This document shows, piece after piece, positions 9,805 to 18,279 of a stretch of 21,979 nucleotides of DNA; the stretch's first letter is position 1; every line of letters begins with the position of its first letter. A program made the translations under genes and the position numbers. The stretch comes from Plantago elongata. Its lineage: Eukaryota > Streptophyta > Magnoliopsida > Lamiales > Plantaginaceae. The DNA lies in the NCBI GenBank assembly GCA_036897095.1, contig JAYMSP010002901.1, positions 1 to 21,979 on the forward strand, written 5' to 3'. The notes under the pieces are model-generated. The model had not been told where the DNA came from, did no database searches, and saw nothing but the letters and a program-made list of their open reading frames with translations.

Positions 9805-10830
9805 TTAATAAAGCAAAAAGCCATTGTCGGTGGCTATAATCGGAATTACAGAGGTTGGTAGAGAAGATAATAATCTTCCTTGCCCTTCAAAGTCATAGCC
9901 TAATCTAGCTAAATGATCTGCACAATTATTAGCTTTCTTGTTGATCTTCTTAAACTTAACTTCCTAAGAATTGCTAAGTAGGGTCCTTACATTGCTGAAC
10001 TTTTACTTCCAACTCTATCGGGACTGAGAAACCTCCGACACCCAATGAAATAGAGTTTGCGAATCCGTAGTGCTCTCAATGGGTAAGGTAAAGACTTTAC
10101 CTTACCCATTTAACTACAAAAGGTCTGGGTCCAGACCCTACCCTTTTAATTTAAGACCCTACACAGACTCGAACCCTTATGCTCTCAACGATAAGGGTCT
10201 AGACCCGACTTTTACATGGGACCCTAGTAGATACTTTTAGTAACAAGGTCCGGGTGTGAACCCGGACCCTTATTCGAGTCGAACCTTGAAATTGAACTCG
10301 AACCCCGAATTTTAGGGTCGGGTAGGGTCTAGACTCGTTTGGACCCTCTTTTTTTTTTTTTTTTACTTCGTCAAAATTTACATAAAATGGATTATAAAAA
10401 TATGAACGTACATAATATTTAATTGCTATGATTTAAGAAATATACAAATGGTATTTATGTGTAATTTGTAGATGAAGTTCAAAATCGTTTATTTTAAAAG
10501 ATCATATGAGAAGTACACTAACTCTACTCTTATATTATACCCAAATCAATTATAATGTCTATATAAAATCAAATATAATTTCAATTGAAAAAAAAGTAAA
10601 AAAAGAAAGAAAAAGAGGGTCCAATCGGATCTAAACCCTAAACTTTAAGCCCGGGTCTGGAGTTGCGGGATCCAAGTAAGGACCCGGGTCTGGACCCGAC
10701 CTTTATATATTAAAGGTTCCAGGGCAGGGTCTGGACAGGGTCCAGACCCTGTCCTTGAGAGCGCTATGAATCCGTTTCCACTTGGAGTTTTGAAATACGT
10801 TGCTTCCAAGTTAGTTCGAGGATTGATCTA
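9805..10830 (-). pseudogene. Decayed RNase H-like domain of a LINE-type element, split by a hAT-like insertion
   Basis: The two parts are 10830-10767 and 10067-9805 on the minus strand. Read across the insertion they form one frame of about 100 codons. It contains LQVETDS, matching the first catalytic Asp region of plant RNase H (RVT_3-type) domains. The end contains KKANNCADHLARLG, matching the conserved 'N..AD.LA..G' segment of that family. The frame ends at TAA, 9805-9807. Three in-frame stops (TAG, TAA, TAG) lie between those motifs, so it is not functional. This domain is typical of the 3' end of plant LINE reverse transcriptase proteins but also occurs alone in host genes. I saw no reverse transcriptase next to it, so LINE origin is likely rather than proven. 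Confidence 0.65.
10068..10766. mobile_element. Non-autonomous hAT-like transposon with GGGTCTGGACCC-rich ends
   Basis: The left end reads TAGTGCTCTCAA. The right end, inverted, reads TAGCGCTCTCAA: 11 of 12 bases match. The flanks are CGAATCCG (10060-10067) and TGAATCCG (10767-10774), a 7-of-8 target duplication as expected of hAT elements. Both ends hold arrays of self-complementary words such as GGGTCTGGACCC and GGTCCGGGT. The centre has a poly-T run and AT-rich DNA. It encodes nothing and sits inside an RNase H-like pseudogene, whose frame resumes on the other side. Confidence 0.85.
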
Positions 10831-11576
10831 ATTGTTTAAATTGTAGTACTATTATTAATACAATGTGACATTTATATTATTAATTATATCTCGGTTTTTT
10901 ACGGGGTTTTGGATATATGGTCCTTGTATTGATTAGAATAGTGCAAATAAGTCTTTTATATTGATTTGTAATGAATGAAGTGCATCTCAATTAATATAAC
11001 ATTTTAATTTTAATTAATAGGTCGGGATTCGAGTTAAATTTTAATTATTTAAAAATAGATATTGATTTGTAGTGGAATGTAAGAAAACAAAGTGGGTGAT
11101 GTGAAGTGTCAAGCAAAAGGAGGATTTAGATTCTGATTTAGTTACTGCTGCATCGCTTCGCTGTTTGGTGTCCTTTCTTATCACCTTGGGATTTTCGATG
11201 ATTTCTTTTATCTTTTTTAATTCTCCGGTCCACTCCTGTGTCTTCTTCGTTTTATACGTCGTTGCTTACGATATCATTTCGCCACACTGGAAATTTACCA
11301 CTCGCCCCTTGCCTTAAGCCAAAAATCATTTATAATCAACAATGTTAAATGCAACACAATTTTTATTAAATACATGACGCACTTTTATTATTACAAACAA
11401 CACCACAAGTATTATAATTTATAAAATAGTTCTATAATTATAAATAATTATAATTTTACCTACAAAAACGTCTAATCATGTTTATTTGACCCAACCATAT
11501 TACCCGAAAAAAATCGAAGAAAATTTAAAAGAACACGAAGAACGAAGATGAAGAACTCCGCCGCCTATCGAAAAAG
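10831..11576. other. Intergenic DNA, no gene seen
   Basis: AT-rich apart from a more mixed stretch at about 11095-11310. No domain, element end or RNA gene was recognised on either strand. Confidence 0.4.
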
Positions 11577-11614
11577 CTCCGACCAGATCGTCGGAGCTTA
11601 CGATCTGGTCGGAG
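11577..11614. repeat. Perfect 15-base inverted repeat with 8-base loop
   Basis: CTCCGACCAGATCGT at 11577-11591 is exactly complementary to ACGATCTGGTCGGAG at 11600-11614. Related words (AACTCCGAACGGAGC, GACTGGAGCTTTACAGCT) follow up to about 11675. The block is a GC-rich island in AT-rich DNA. It is probably part of a small foldback element. Confidence 0.75.
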
Positions 11615-12360
11615 TTGTAACAAACAACTCCGAACGGAGCTTTTACAGCTTCGACTGGAGCTTTACAGCTCTCGTATTTTATTTTCGTCCGTTCTAATTT
11701 CATCTTTTAATTCCTTAAATGAAAAATCTCTCTCATATTTTATTTAATTTTTTCCTACTTTATCTTCATCTCTTCTACTTAATTCACCTTTTTTCCTATT
11801 TTATCACATTATCTCCAACTTTATTCATTTTTCTTAACTTCTAAAATATAAAAGTTAATAGTGTAACTTCAAAATATGACAAAAATGTTACACTCCGTCC
11901 GGTAGAACTTCATTCATTTTTCATTTTTTGCCATCCTACACTGTTAGAATTTTATACAAACATGAGGCTAGTCCATGTATTTGCACCTAAATCAATGCGG
12001 CTCCACATGTAATAAATAAAGTTTCCTGGTACATGTATAATCCGCTATAGTAGTAGATTATGTTTGAGAAAGAATTACTAAAATTTATTAAACGATAAAA
12101 GTGTAATTGAAGTGCATTGAATATGAAATGTCAAGAGTTGGAATGAGAGAAATTCCACATGGCTAAAATTGAGGAAGAATGAATTAAATATAAGACCAAT
12201 GCTTAGGTTAAGGGTTTGAGCATTTGGGGCACCCATGCTTTTGAAGGGGGGAGAGCTAGGTGCTCCTACACACGCACCCGCCTAGCTCCGCCGTGAGTAG
12301 AAAGTAATTTGCTGCAAAGGGTGGCCCTCGGTCCTTAAGACTTTGTTTATTGTATCGAAG
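11615..12360. other. Intergenic DNA and probable leader of the copia remnant
   Basis: AT- and pyrimidine-rich up to about 11940. ACACTCCGTCCGGTAGAACTTC near 11890 resembles a lone Stowaway end with no partner. From about 11943 the sequence (TGTTAGAATTTTAT...) could be copia LTR and leader, since the gag frame starts at 12361, but I could not define LTR ends or a primer-binding site. Confidence 0.35.
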
Positions 12361-13056
12361 ATGTCTACAACTGCTGATGTTCGTGTTGTTTGTGTTGTTC
12401 ATGGGGAGTAGGGGATGATTAGGAAATCCGAAATTCAAAACTTCGATCCAAAAATTTGACAATCCGATCTGATCCGGTGTGTCCGGATTGGATTACGGAT
12501 TAGCATATTTGAGATTCGAAGATTTTCGGATTAATCCGATCCGATCCGTCGGATTTTTGGATAATTCGATTTTAATCCGATATATTAAAAAAAAAGAAAA
12601 TACCCTTATTCCAGAGTGAAAAATGTTGTTTGAACTAGCAACTTATATCCAAACATAGTAAGAAAAATTCAAAACAAACTCTAATCATCCATTCATCCTT
12701 ATTCATTTCCATTTTTTTTTTTGAGGTTTTGGAGGTTTTAGGAAGTTGAGGAAGAAAGGGTAATTTATTTTATATTATTTTTTATATTTTCAAATTATTT
12801 TCGGATTAATCCTAAAAAATTCGACCCGAGTCGAATTTATCCGAATTCGATCCGAACCATTCGGATCGGATAATGGATTGACCCCATGATGCTCCGAAAC
12901 TTCGGATTAATTCGAACTTCGGATCGGATTAATCCGAACGATCACTCCTAATTGGGAGAAATCGAAGAAATTATTGGGGACGAATTTCAAACAGTGGAAA
13001 CAGAAGATGAAGTTTCACCTCACTTCCATTGAGCTGGCAAATTTCCTCACCCCTGA
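12361..13056 (+). pseudogene. N-terminal part of a Ty1/copia gag (UBN2-type), split by a hAT-like insertion
   Basis: A frame opens at ATG 12361 (MSTTADVR...) and reaches 12408. It resumes at about 12959, after the transposon and its target duplication, and continues to about 13056. The resumed part reads KKLLGTNFKQWKQKMKFHLT then LANFLT, the conserved N-terminal block of plant copia gag proteins ('G.NF..W...M..YL...L..FL'). Gag is the capsid/nucleocapsid structural protein of the retrotransposon. The homology stops abruptly near 13056, where the opposite strand begins to match the later part of the same protein. No protease, integrase or reverse transcriptase of this element was found in the window. 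Confidence 0.8.
12409..12950. mobile_element. Non-autonomous hAT-like transposon with GGATTAATCC-rich ends
   Basis: The left end reads TAGGGGATGATTAGG. The right end, inverted, reads TAGGAGTGATCGTTCGG. The flanks ATGGGGAG (12401-12408) and ATTGGGAG (12951-12958) match at 7 of 8 bases, the target duplication length of hAT elements. Both sides contain many CGGATTAATCCGAT-type self-complementary words. The element is 542 bases long, non-coding, and inserted in a copia gag frame that continues on the far side. Confidence 0.85.
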
Positions 13057-13060
13057 CCCT

Positions 13061-13470
13061 CTAGTCCAAAGCCCTGTGGTTATCTTCCTGGATTTGAAGC
13101 TTAATGATCAACTCCTCGAGTTTCATTTCCATCGTCTTCAGTTTGAGATAACTTATAAACTCATTCCACGGGGGAGGGATTTTCTCAATCCAAGATGCAA
13201 CCAAGAAAGCTTCATTTGGCTTCATGCCCCCCCCCCCTCCCTCCTCCATTCCAACTCATGGAGAATCATCTGGAACTCCAGAACCTGACTCATAACTGAC
13301 TTAGAGTCATTCATCCGAAAGTTCAGAAACTTCCCCACAATAAACTTTTTGTACCTGCATCTTGTGCACATTATTTGCGATCCAATTTTTCCCACAAGTC
13401 TCTTGCGGAACTGACTTCGCGGAAAGCAGTATAGAGGACATCAAAAAGATAATTCATCAAAAACGATTAC
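13061..13470 (-). pseudogene. Inverted middle and C-terminal part of the copia gag
   Basis: Read on the minus strand from about 13470 to 13061, the translation gives RDLWEKLDRK, then DAGTK, then MNDSKSVMSQVLEFQMILHE, then AFLVASWIEKIPP, then LEELIIKLQIQEDN. These are, in order, the conserved central and C-terminal blocks of the UBN2-type copia gag. They continue what the plus-strand N-terminal part (12361-13056) begins, but in opposite orientation. At least one stop (after LDRK) and frame changes, including at a run of C/G near 13230, disable it. The simplest reading is an inversion within one gag copy. Two oppositely oriented fragmentary insertions are the alternative. Confidence 0.75.
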
Positions 13471-13559
13471 TCTTTCTCCAGTTCTCCCTATTGCACCATT
13501 AATTGTGCCTTGTTTGTTTATGTATTTAAATTAATTAAAAATAATTCATCAAAAACGAT
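13449..13559. repeat. 19-base direct repeat flanking 73 bases
   Basis: ATAATTCATCAAAAACGAT occurs at 13449-13467 and again at 13541-13559. The 73 bases between them end in an AT-rich TTAATTAAAA. The arrangement resembles a target-site duplication around a short insert or a repair footprint. Confidence 0.6.
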
Positions 13560-13935
13560 AAATTAAAATATGTCCTTTTGTTCTAATATAATTATATATT
13601 TGAAAATTAATTTCAATATTATGTATAACAAGTTAAAATGTAAATTAGTTGTACTAGAATTGATATATTTACTTAATATTTATAATATTTACATAAATTC
13701 TCTACATAAACGAGTATAGGTTAATTATTTTTATGGATGAACTTAATTTATCAAGCAAATCACTTATATTATTTATTAAAATACTTATATGTAGTAAAAT
13801 GTGTCTTGTAATATGAAAACAACACTAATATTATATAAGCCTTTTGAAATTTGAACTTTTTGTTTGATTAATATAGACTCGTCTTTAAATAAATTATTTA
13901 GACACCTCACTAAAGAACTTACTTGTATAATTATA
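13560..13935. other. AT-rich intergenic DNA, no gene seen
   Basis: Long A/T-rich sequence without recognisable coding or element features. Confidence 0.4.
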
Positions 13936-14172
13936 CTCCCTCTGTTCGGTTTGGAGGTTCCGCGGGACCGGACACAAGTTTAAGAAAAAAGTTATAAAGT
14001 AGGAAAGAAGGTGATAAATTATGATTGTGATTGGATAAAGTAGGAGAAATAATGAATAAAGTATGAGAGATAATGTAGAAAGTAGGAGAGAGATTTTCTA
14101 TTAAGGAAACGGGAGTTTCAAATTGGGACAACCCAAAATGGTAAGCGGGACTACCAAATCGGGGGGAGGAAG
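13936..14172. mobile_element. Stowaway-type MITE
   Basis: The left end reads CTCCCTCTGTTCGGTTTGG. The right end, inverted, reads CTTCCTCCCCCCGATTTGG. TA duplications flank it at 13934-13935 and 14173-14174. The element is 237 bases. The inner repeat family (AAAGTAGGAGAGA and similar) is typical of Stowaway MITEs. Confidence 0.82.
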
Positions 14173-14478
14173 TATATATTTAATATTATTATGACGTCAT
14201 ACCGGTCCAAATGGCTCAAGAACAACCCAACCGATCCGATCCCGGTTGAACCTTTTTTAGGGGGTGTCCAGCTTAACTGTCCGGCCCGGCTTGTAAACAT
14301 AGACCGTAAGCATCAGAGCGGGGCAAACAAAGTCTTAAAGACCGATGGCCACCCTCTGCTCAGCAGATTACTTTGTACTCTCTATTTCGAACCACATCTT
14401 CATATACCCACTCTAGAACCAACAATACACAACTTCATACATTACTAAAAACAAGGAAGTTACTCCACCACTAACAAA
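14173..14478. other. Intergenic DNA, no gene seen
   Basis: Mixed-composition DNA between two MITEs. The short plus-strand frame at 14191-14448 has no recognisable domain. Confidence 0.35.
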
Positions 14479-14705
14479 GGCCCTATTTACCACTTGTTTT
14501 TCAGTTAGCTTTTTAGCTCCATGAGCTTTTTTTATTTTTATAAAAAGCTCATTACGTGAATGCACAACTTCTTAAACAAGCTAGCTGGTTTGAGAAGCTA
14601 ATCAATTTAGCTTGTTGAGAAAAAAAGCTACCATCTACCTTTTCAGCTATCAGCTAGCTTTCTAGCTACCAGCTAGCTTTTCAGCTAGGTTTGCTAAACA
14701 AAGCC
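14479..14705. mobile_element. AGCT-rich MITE, probably hAT-related
   Basis: The left end GGCCCTATTTACC and the inverted right end GGCTTTGTTTAGC are imperfect inverted repeats of the common plant 'GGGCCTGTTTGG' type. The inside is full of AGCTAGCT and TTTTCAGCTA words on both strands. No convincing target duplication is seen. The right end is almost directly followed by a Stowaway MITE. Confidence 0.55.
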
Positions 14706-14710
14706 AAATA

Positions 14711-14979
14711 CTCCCTTTGGTCCAGTAATAACTTTCTAACCCAAATTTGGAGTACTATTACAAACTTCCTAACCCAAATTAGGAAACTTTTTATCGCACC
14801 CACTAATTCTTTATTATTTCTCTTTCCTACTTCATCATAATTTTCTTCATTCTCCCACATACTTTATCAATCAATTACTACTTTACCAACATAACACCTC
14901 ACACAAATCAATATATCACTATTATTCCTTAATTGAAAAAATGTAAACTCCTATGAAGCTTTTAAAAGAACGGAGAAAG
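14711..14979. mobile_element. Stowaway-type MITE
   Basis: The left end CTCCCTTTGGTCCAG is followed by AACTTTCTAACCCAAATTTGG. The inverted right end reads CTTTCTCCGTTCTTTTAA. TA duplications lie at 14709-14710 and 14980-14981. The element is 269 bases and non-coding. Confidence 0.72.
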
Positions 14980-15243
14980 TAATAAATAATCTCAAAACAT
15001 AAATTACATATGTTGCCACTAAAAGTATAATTTTTTCCATCTTATTTTTTATCATTACTTTAACTTTTCGTATAAAACTACATGCTAACTCTAATGTATA
15101 AAGTTTTTGAGGATGGAGGAAGTATAGTTTAAAATTATAAGTTTTTTCTTTACATAACTCGCTCTTAATAGATTTATGATGCGGTTATTGCATTAATCCA
15201 GTAGGGACGTAGGACCAACCTTATGCGCAACTTGTGGATTTAG
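14980..15243. other. Short intergenic stretch with a lone Stowaway-like end
   Basis: GGATGGAGGAAGTA at about 15112-15125 looks like a right Stowaway end, but no left partner was found nearby. Nothing else was recognised. Confidence 0.35.
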
Positions 15244-15741
15244 TGTAAAATCCACATTGTTTAAAAATGATTGTGGTGAATAGTGTATATGCAAACCACC
15301 ACCCTTCTATGGCATTAGGTCTTTTGGGGAATCCCAAGAATAAATCTGTGCAGGCTTCGGTCCAAATCGTACAATATCATACCGAGTGGTCAGATAGTCA
15401 TGCGTAACATTGCGCGTCCAATGGGCCGGGTCTCAGCCCATTAGTAGTCGGATAGTTACAAATGGTTAAAAGCGAAATTATCCAGTCTCATAGGAACTAA
15501 GTGTCATGCGGGGTAAAGTGCTGCTTCGTATGTGCGGTGGGAGCCATCTCTTGAGCCCGCAGGGGCAACCTCTAGAATCCTGCACGACTGGATGATCTCG
15601 GGACCAATTGGCACCCCTGAAAGCTCGACGAGGACGTCGAGCCCTTAAGGGGGATAGTTTGTAACATCCCATATCGCTTAAAAAATGTTGTGGTGAATAG
15701 CGTATATGTTGGTCTAGATAATGACAAAGAAAAAGACTAGG
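15244..15741 (+). mobile_element. TRIM-like LTR retrotransposon, second LTR interrupted
   Basis: TGTAAAATCCACATTG at 15244 and TGTAACATCCCATATCG at 15660 start two copies of the same sequence. Both continue TTAAAAA, TTGTGGTGAATAG and GTATATG. The first LTR probably ends near 15411 (GTAACA). The roughly 250-base inner part contains no protein domain. It ends with CTTAAGGGGGATAGTT, a polypurine tract placed right before the second LTR. A tiny coding-free LTR element is what is called a TRIM. The second LTR breaks off at CTAGG (15737-15741), where the first copy has ATTAGG followed by TCTTTTGGGG; the gypsy LTR begins at that point. Confidence 0.7.
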
Positions 15742-17633
15742 TGTAAGGGCCCTGTTTGGTCCGGACGTCAAGGATCGTGCCGAACTTCCAAATACATAAT
15801 TATATCAAAGTCATAATTGTTACAACCCCAAATGTACTTTATAATTCGATAAATATAACACACTTCTTATGAGATCAGCAGTGGAGACAAGTCCTAGTCC
15901 GTCTGGCTGTCTATCTACCTCGATTTTTCCTCGTGCTCTAAACCTGGGAAATCAAAATGAAACAGGAAGAGCGTAAGTCAACTGACTCAGTAGGATAGTC
16001 AAGCAAGTATGCATGAGTGCAACAGTATAACAAACCAACACAACACGCTGATCAAGCAGTTTTAAACAGTGGGGAAACCGGTATCAGTCAGTCAGGATCG
16101 TAGCACATGAAATGTGCCAGATTTACAGTACTAAACAGTATCTGTCTTGGGCTAGACGAAACTGATCAGGTATCGGTCTCAACAGTAGCGGCCTGACCGC
16201 GAGTGGGAGTTGCTTTTATGATAGGCACGACCCATCACAACTCATAAAATCCAGAACGTTTGAATGGATGTACAGTCACTGGTGCCCGAAAAGAAAGCGC
16301 TGCAGGCCGCTTTAAAACAGTATGTCGACAACGTCGACCAAGACGGTTTCCCAAAATTTTCCAAAACAGTGTGTGGTTGCTTTTCAAAAAATCAGTTTTC
16401 GTGCAATGCAGTTCATGAGGATTAACAGGACAGAATCAGGATGAAGTATTAATCGATAACTGGAATAATATAATATCAAGTTAATACAAGTCAGGTATCT
16501 CTAAATAAGCCATCATTGACAGTTCTACAGACAGTAATCGAAATTAGTAATCGGGTCGAAGTCAGTCGGTCGTCGTCGGGAGGCCGTAGTCAGAGTTACG
16601 CAGACATGTACATAAACAGGAACATGAACTAGAATTTTAAAAAATGAACGGTAACAACTTTCCCAGGGCCGGATGCCGAAAGCTTGAAATCGCTCACCTT
16701 GGATATCTTGCAAGCTACGCAACTTCGTAATTCCTAATAAATGGACAATACTACTTAACTTCAACGCCATAATAATTAAATGACTCCAGTAAATTTCCCT
16801 TAAAGCAATATAACAGTTAAACGACAACAACGCTTAAACACATAATTTCACAAAATCATATGATGCTATACAATGCACGCAAAACTGACACAATATCAAG
16901 TTTCATAATTAAATGAAAATTACTTCAGAACCTAAGATACTATGTGTAATTCTTGCATAAATAATTAAATAATTAAATCGGCGCCCAAAATGGGTCAATT
17001 CAATATAAACACTGTTTTAGCAAGTACACAACATTTAATTTCTGTAATTAAATTCGACATATGGCCTAGAACAGAGAAAATTCTAAACAACATCAAACAA
17101 TAAGTTTATCTCGGTACATATTCTGACCCGTAACAGCATGTGGGCAGCTAGCTACGCCTCAGGCTCAAAAGACCAATAGACCAATACAGCAAGCAATACT
17201 CTATACCATAGCCTACAGTCGACAATCACACATAGTCACACAATCCCACAATATACAGTACAATTGCAATCCACACAACTAATTAATTACATAACGGTCG
17301 ACGACCAGTCGACACTACACCTATTATAGACACACTGTCGCACAGCACACGGTATACGGTGATATACAATACACAACACAAGACAAGCTAGATAGACTCA
17401 AACGCAACTGCCAAGTGAAATCAAACAACACGACTTAATAATTAATTTCCCACCCAAAATTCGAATATAACCGAATAAAATGGCACTGATCGGAGAGATT
17501 GATCGAGCGAGACAAATGCGAATAGGCGGGTGGTGGCTGTGCGGTGCGACGGGGTGGTTGGAAAACAAGAAGCTGCAGGCAACAATTATTCAGTTTTCCT
17601 TTCTTAATTCGAGTATAATCAAAAAAGAGGGAT

Positions 17634-17640
17634 ACTAACC
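17634..17640 (-). other. 5' splice-site-like sequence inside the 3' LTR
   Basis: The minus strand reads ATTCCG then GTTAGTATCC, about 180 bases downstream of the TATA box after a CT-rich leader-like stretch. The matching place in the solo LTR is a stronger GTAAGT site. A noncoding first exon followed by an intron would fit, but no transcript evidence is available. Confidence 0.35.
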
Positions 17641-17816
17641 GGAATTGATCGCAAGTAACGACACTAATCCGGTGCAAATGAAGGAGCGGTTGAGAGGCGG
17701 TGGTGGTGAGGCGCGGTGACAGGCGGCGGGGGTAAGGCGTGGTGGAGAGTGAAGGTGAGAAAGAGAGCGAGAGAGCAAGGGAGTGGTGTGACGGAGAAGA
17801 AGGGGCGGAGAACGGC

Positions 17817-17824
17817 TATTTATA
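17817..17824 (-). promoter_or_regulatory. TATA box of the gypsy LTR promoter
   Basis: TATAAATA on the minus strand, within GGCTATAAATAGCC, as in the solo LTR at 2012-2019. A pyrimidine-rich stretch follows downstream. Confidence 0.6.
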
Positions 17825-17901
17825 GCCGAATGGCGGCCGACCACGCCGTCTGTGGCTCTCGTCCGACCGGTACGTGTCTCAACATGTCATTTCCCATCGC
17901 C

Positions 17902-17918
17902 ACGCGTCTAACACGCGT
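17902..17918 (-). promoter_or_regulatory. Paired ACGCGT (CGCG-box) motifs of the gypsy LTR
   Basis: ACGCGT at 17902-17907 and 17913-17918, about 80-95 bases upstream of the TATA box. The solo LTR also carries two copies upstream of its TATA box. Factor binding (CAMTA type) is inferred from the known core word. Confidence 0.4.
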
Positions 17919-18267
17919 TATCTCCTCCGATGGCTTGTCATTGGCGGTCGAGGGCAGTTTGGTCTCTTCCCATGGCGGCTGGCGGCTCCTTCACCGCGAA
18001 GTATGGTGGCGTGGTCAGTGGATGGAAGAAGACGGATTAATCGATTTGAACAAGGAAGTGTGTTGGAGAAGAAGATAATTTAAGGGCATTATGGTCATTT
18101 CGCGAGTATATAAACCTGGTTTCTTCTAGACTCCAAATGGCTCGTAAATAAATTCTGAAAAAAATATGAAATCGATTCCCGTGTTAAGTCAGGGGTCGGT
18201 CGCCCGTTCGAAATAATATTAATATTAAATTAATTTCTGATACGTACTAAAATTCACGGCTCTTACA

Positions 18268-18279
18268 CTCTCCCCAACT
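18268..18279 (-). other. Polypurine tract of the gypsy element
   Basis: The minus strand reads AGTTGGGGAGAG immediately before the LTR's TGTAAG. It comes directly after the TAA that ends pol (18280-18282). This is the expected primer site for plus-strand DNA synthesis in reverse transcription. Confidence 0.85.

Larger units (their letters stand above)
15742..18267 (-). mobile_element. 3' LTR of the Ty3/gypsy chromovirus
   Basis: The 2,526-base LTR starts TGTAAGGGCCCTG and ends GGCTCTTACA on the plus strand, giving TG...CA ends. It is directly preceded, in the minus direction, by the polypurine tract and the pol reading frame, so it is the 3' LTR. It is homologous at both ends to the solo LTR at 885-2590. 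Roughly 1.1 kb in the middle (about 16,500-17,600) has no counterpart there. Its promoter-like segment lies near its start: CGCG boxes at 17902-17918, TATA at 17817-17824, and a donor-like site at 17640. The left target flank is CTAGG (15737-15741). The matching 5' LTR must lie beyond the right edge. Confidence 0.87.

Noticed and set aside
12256-12462. Minus-strand frame over the copia gag start
   Set aside because: Antisense shadow spanning the hAT end and the gag leader, with no domain.
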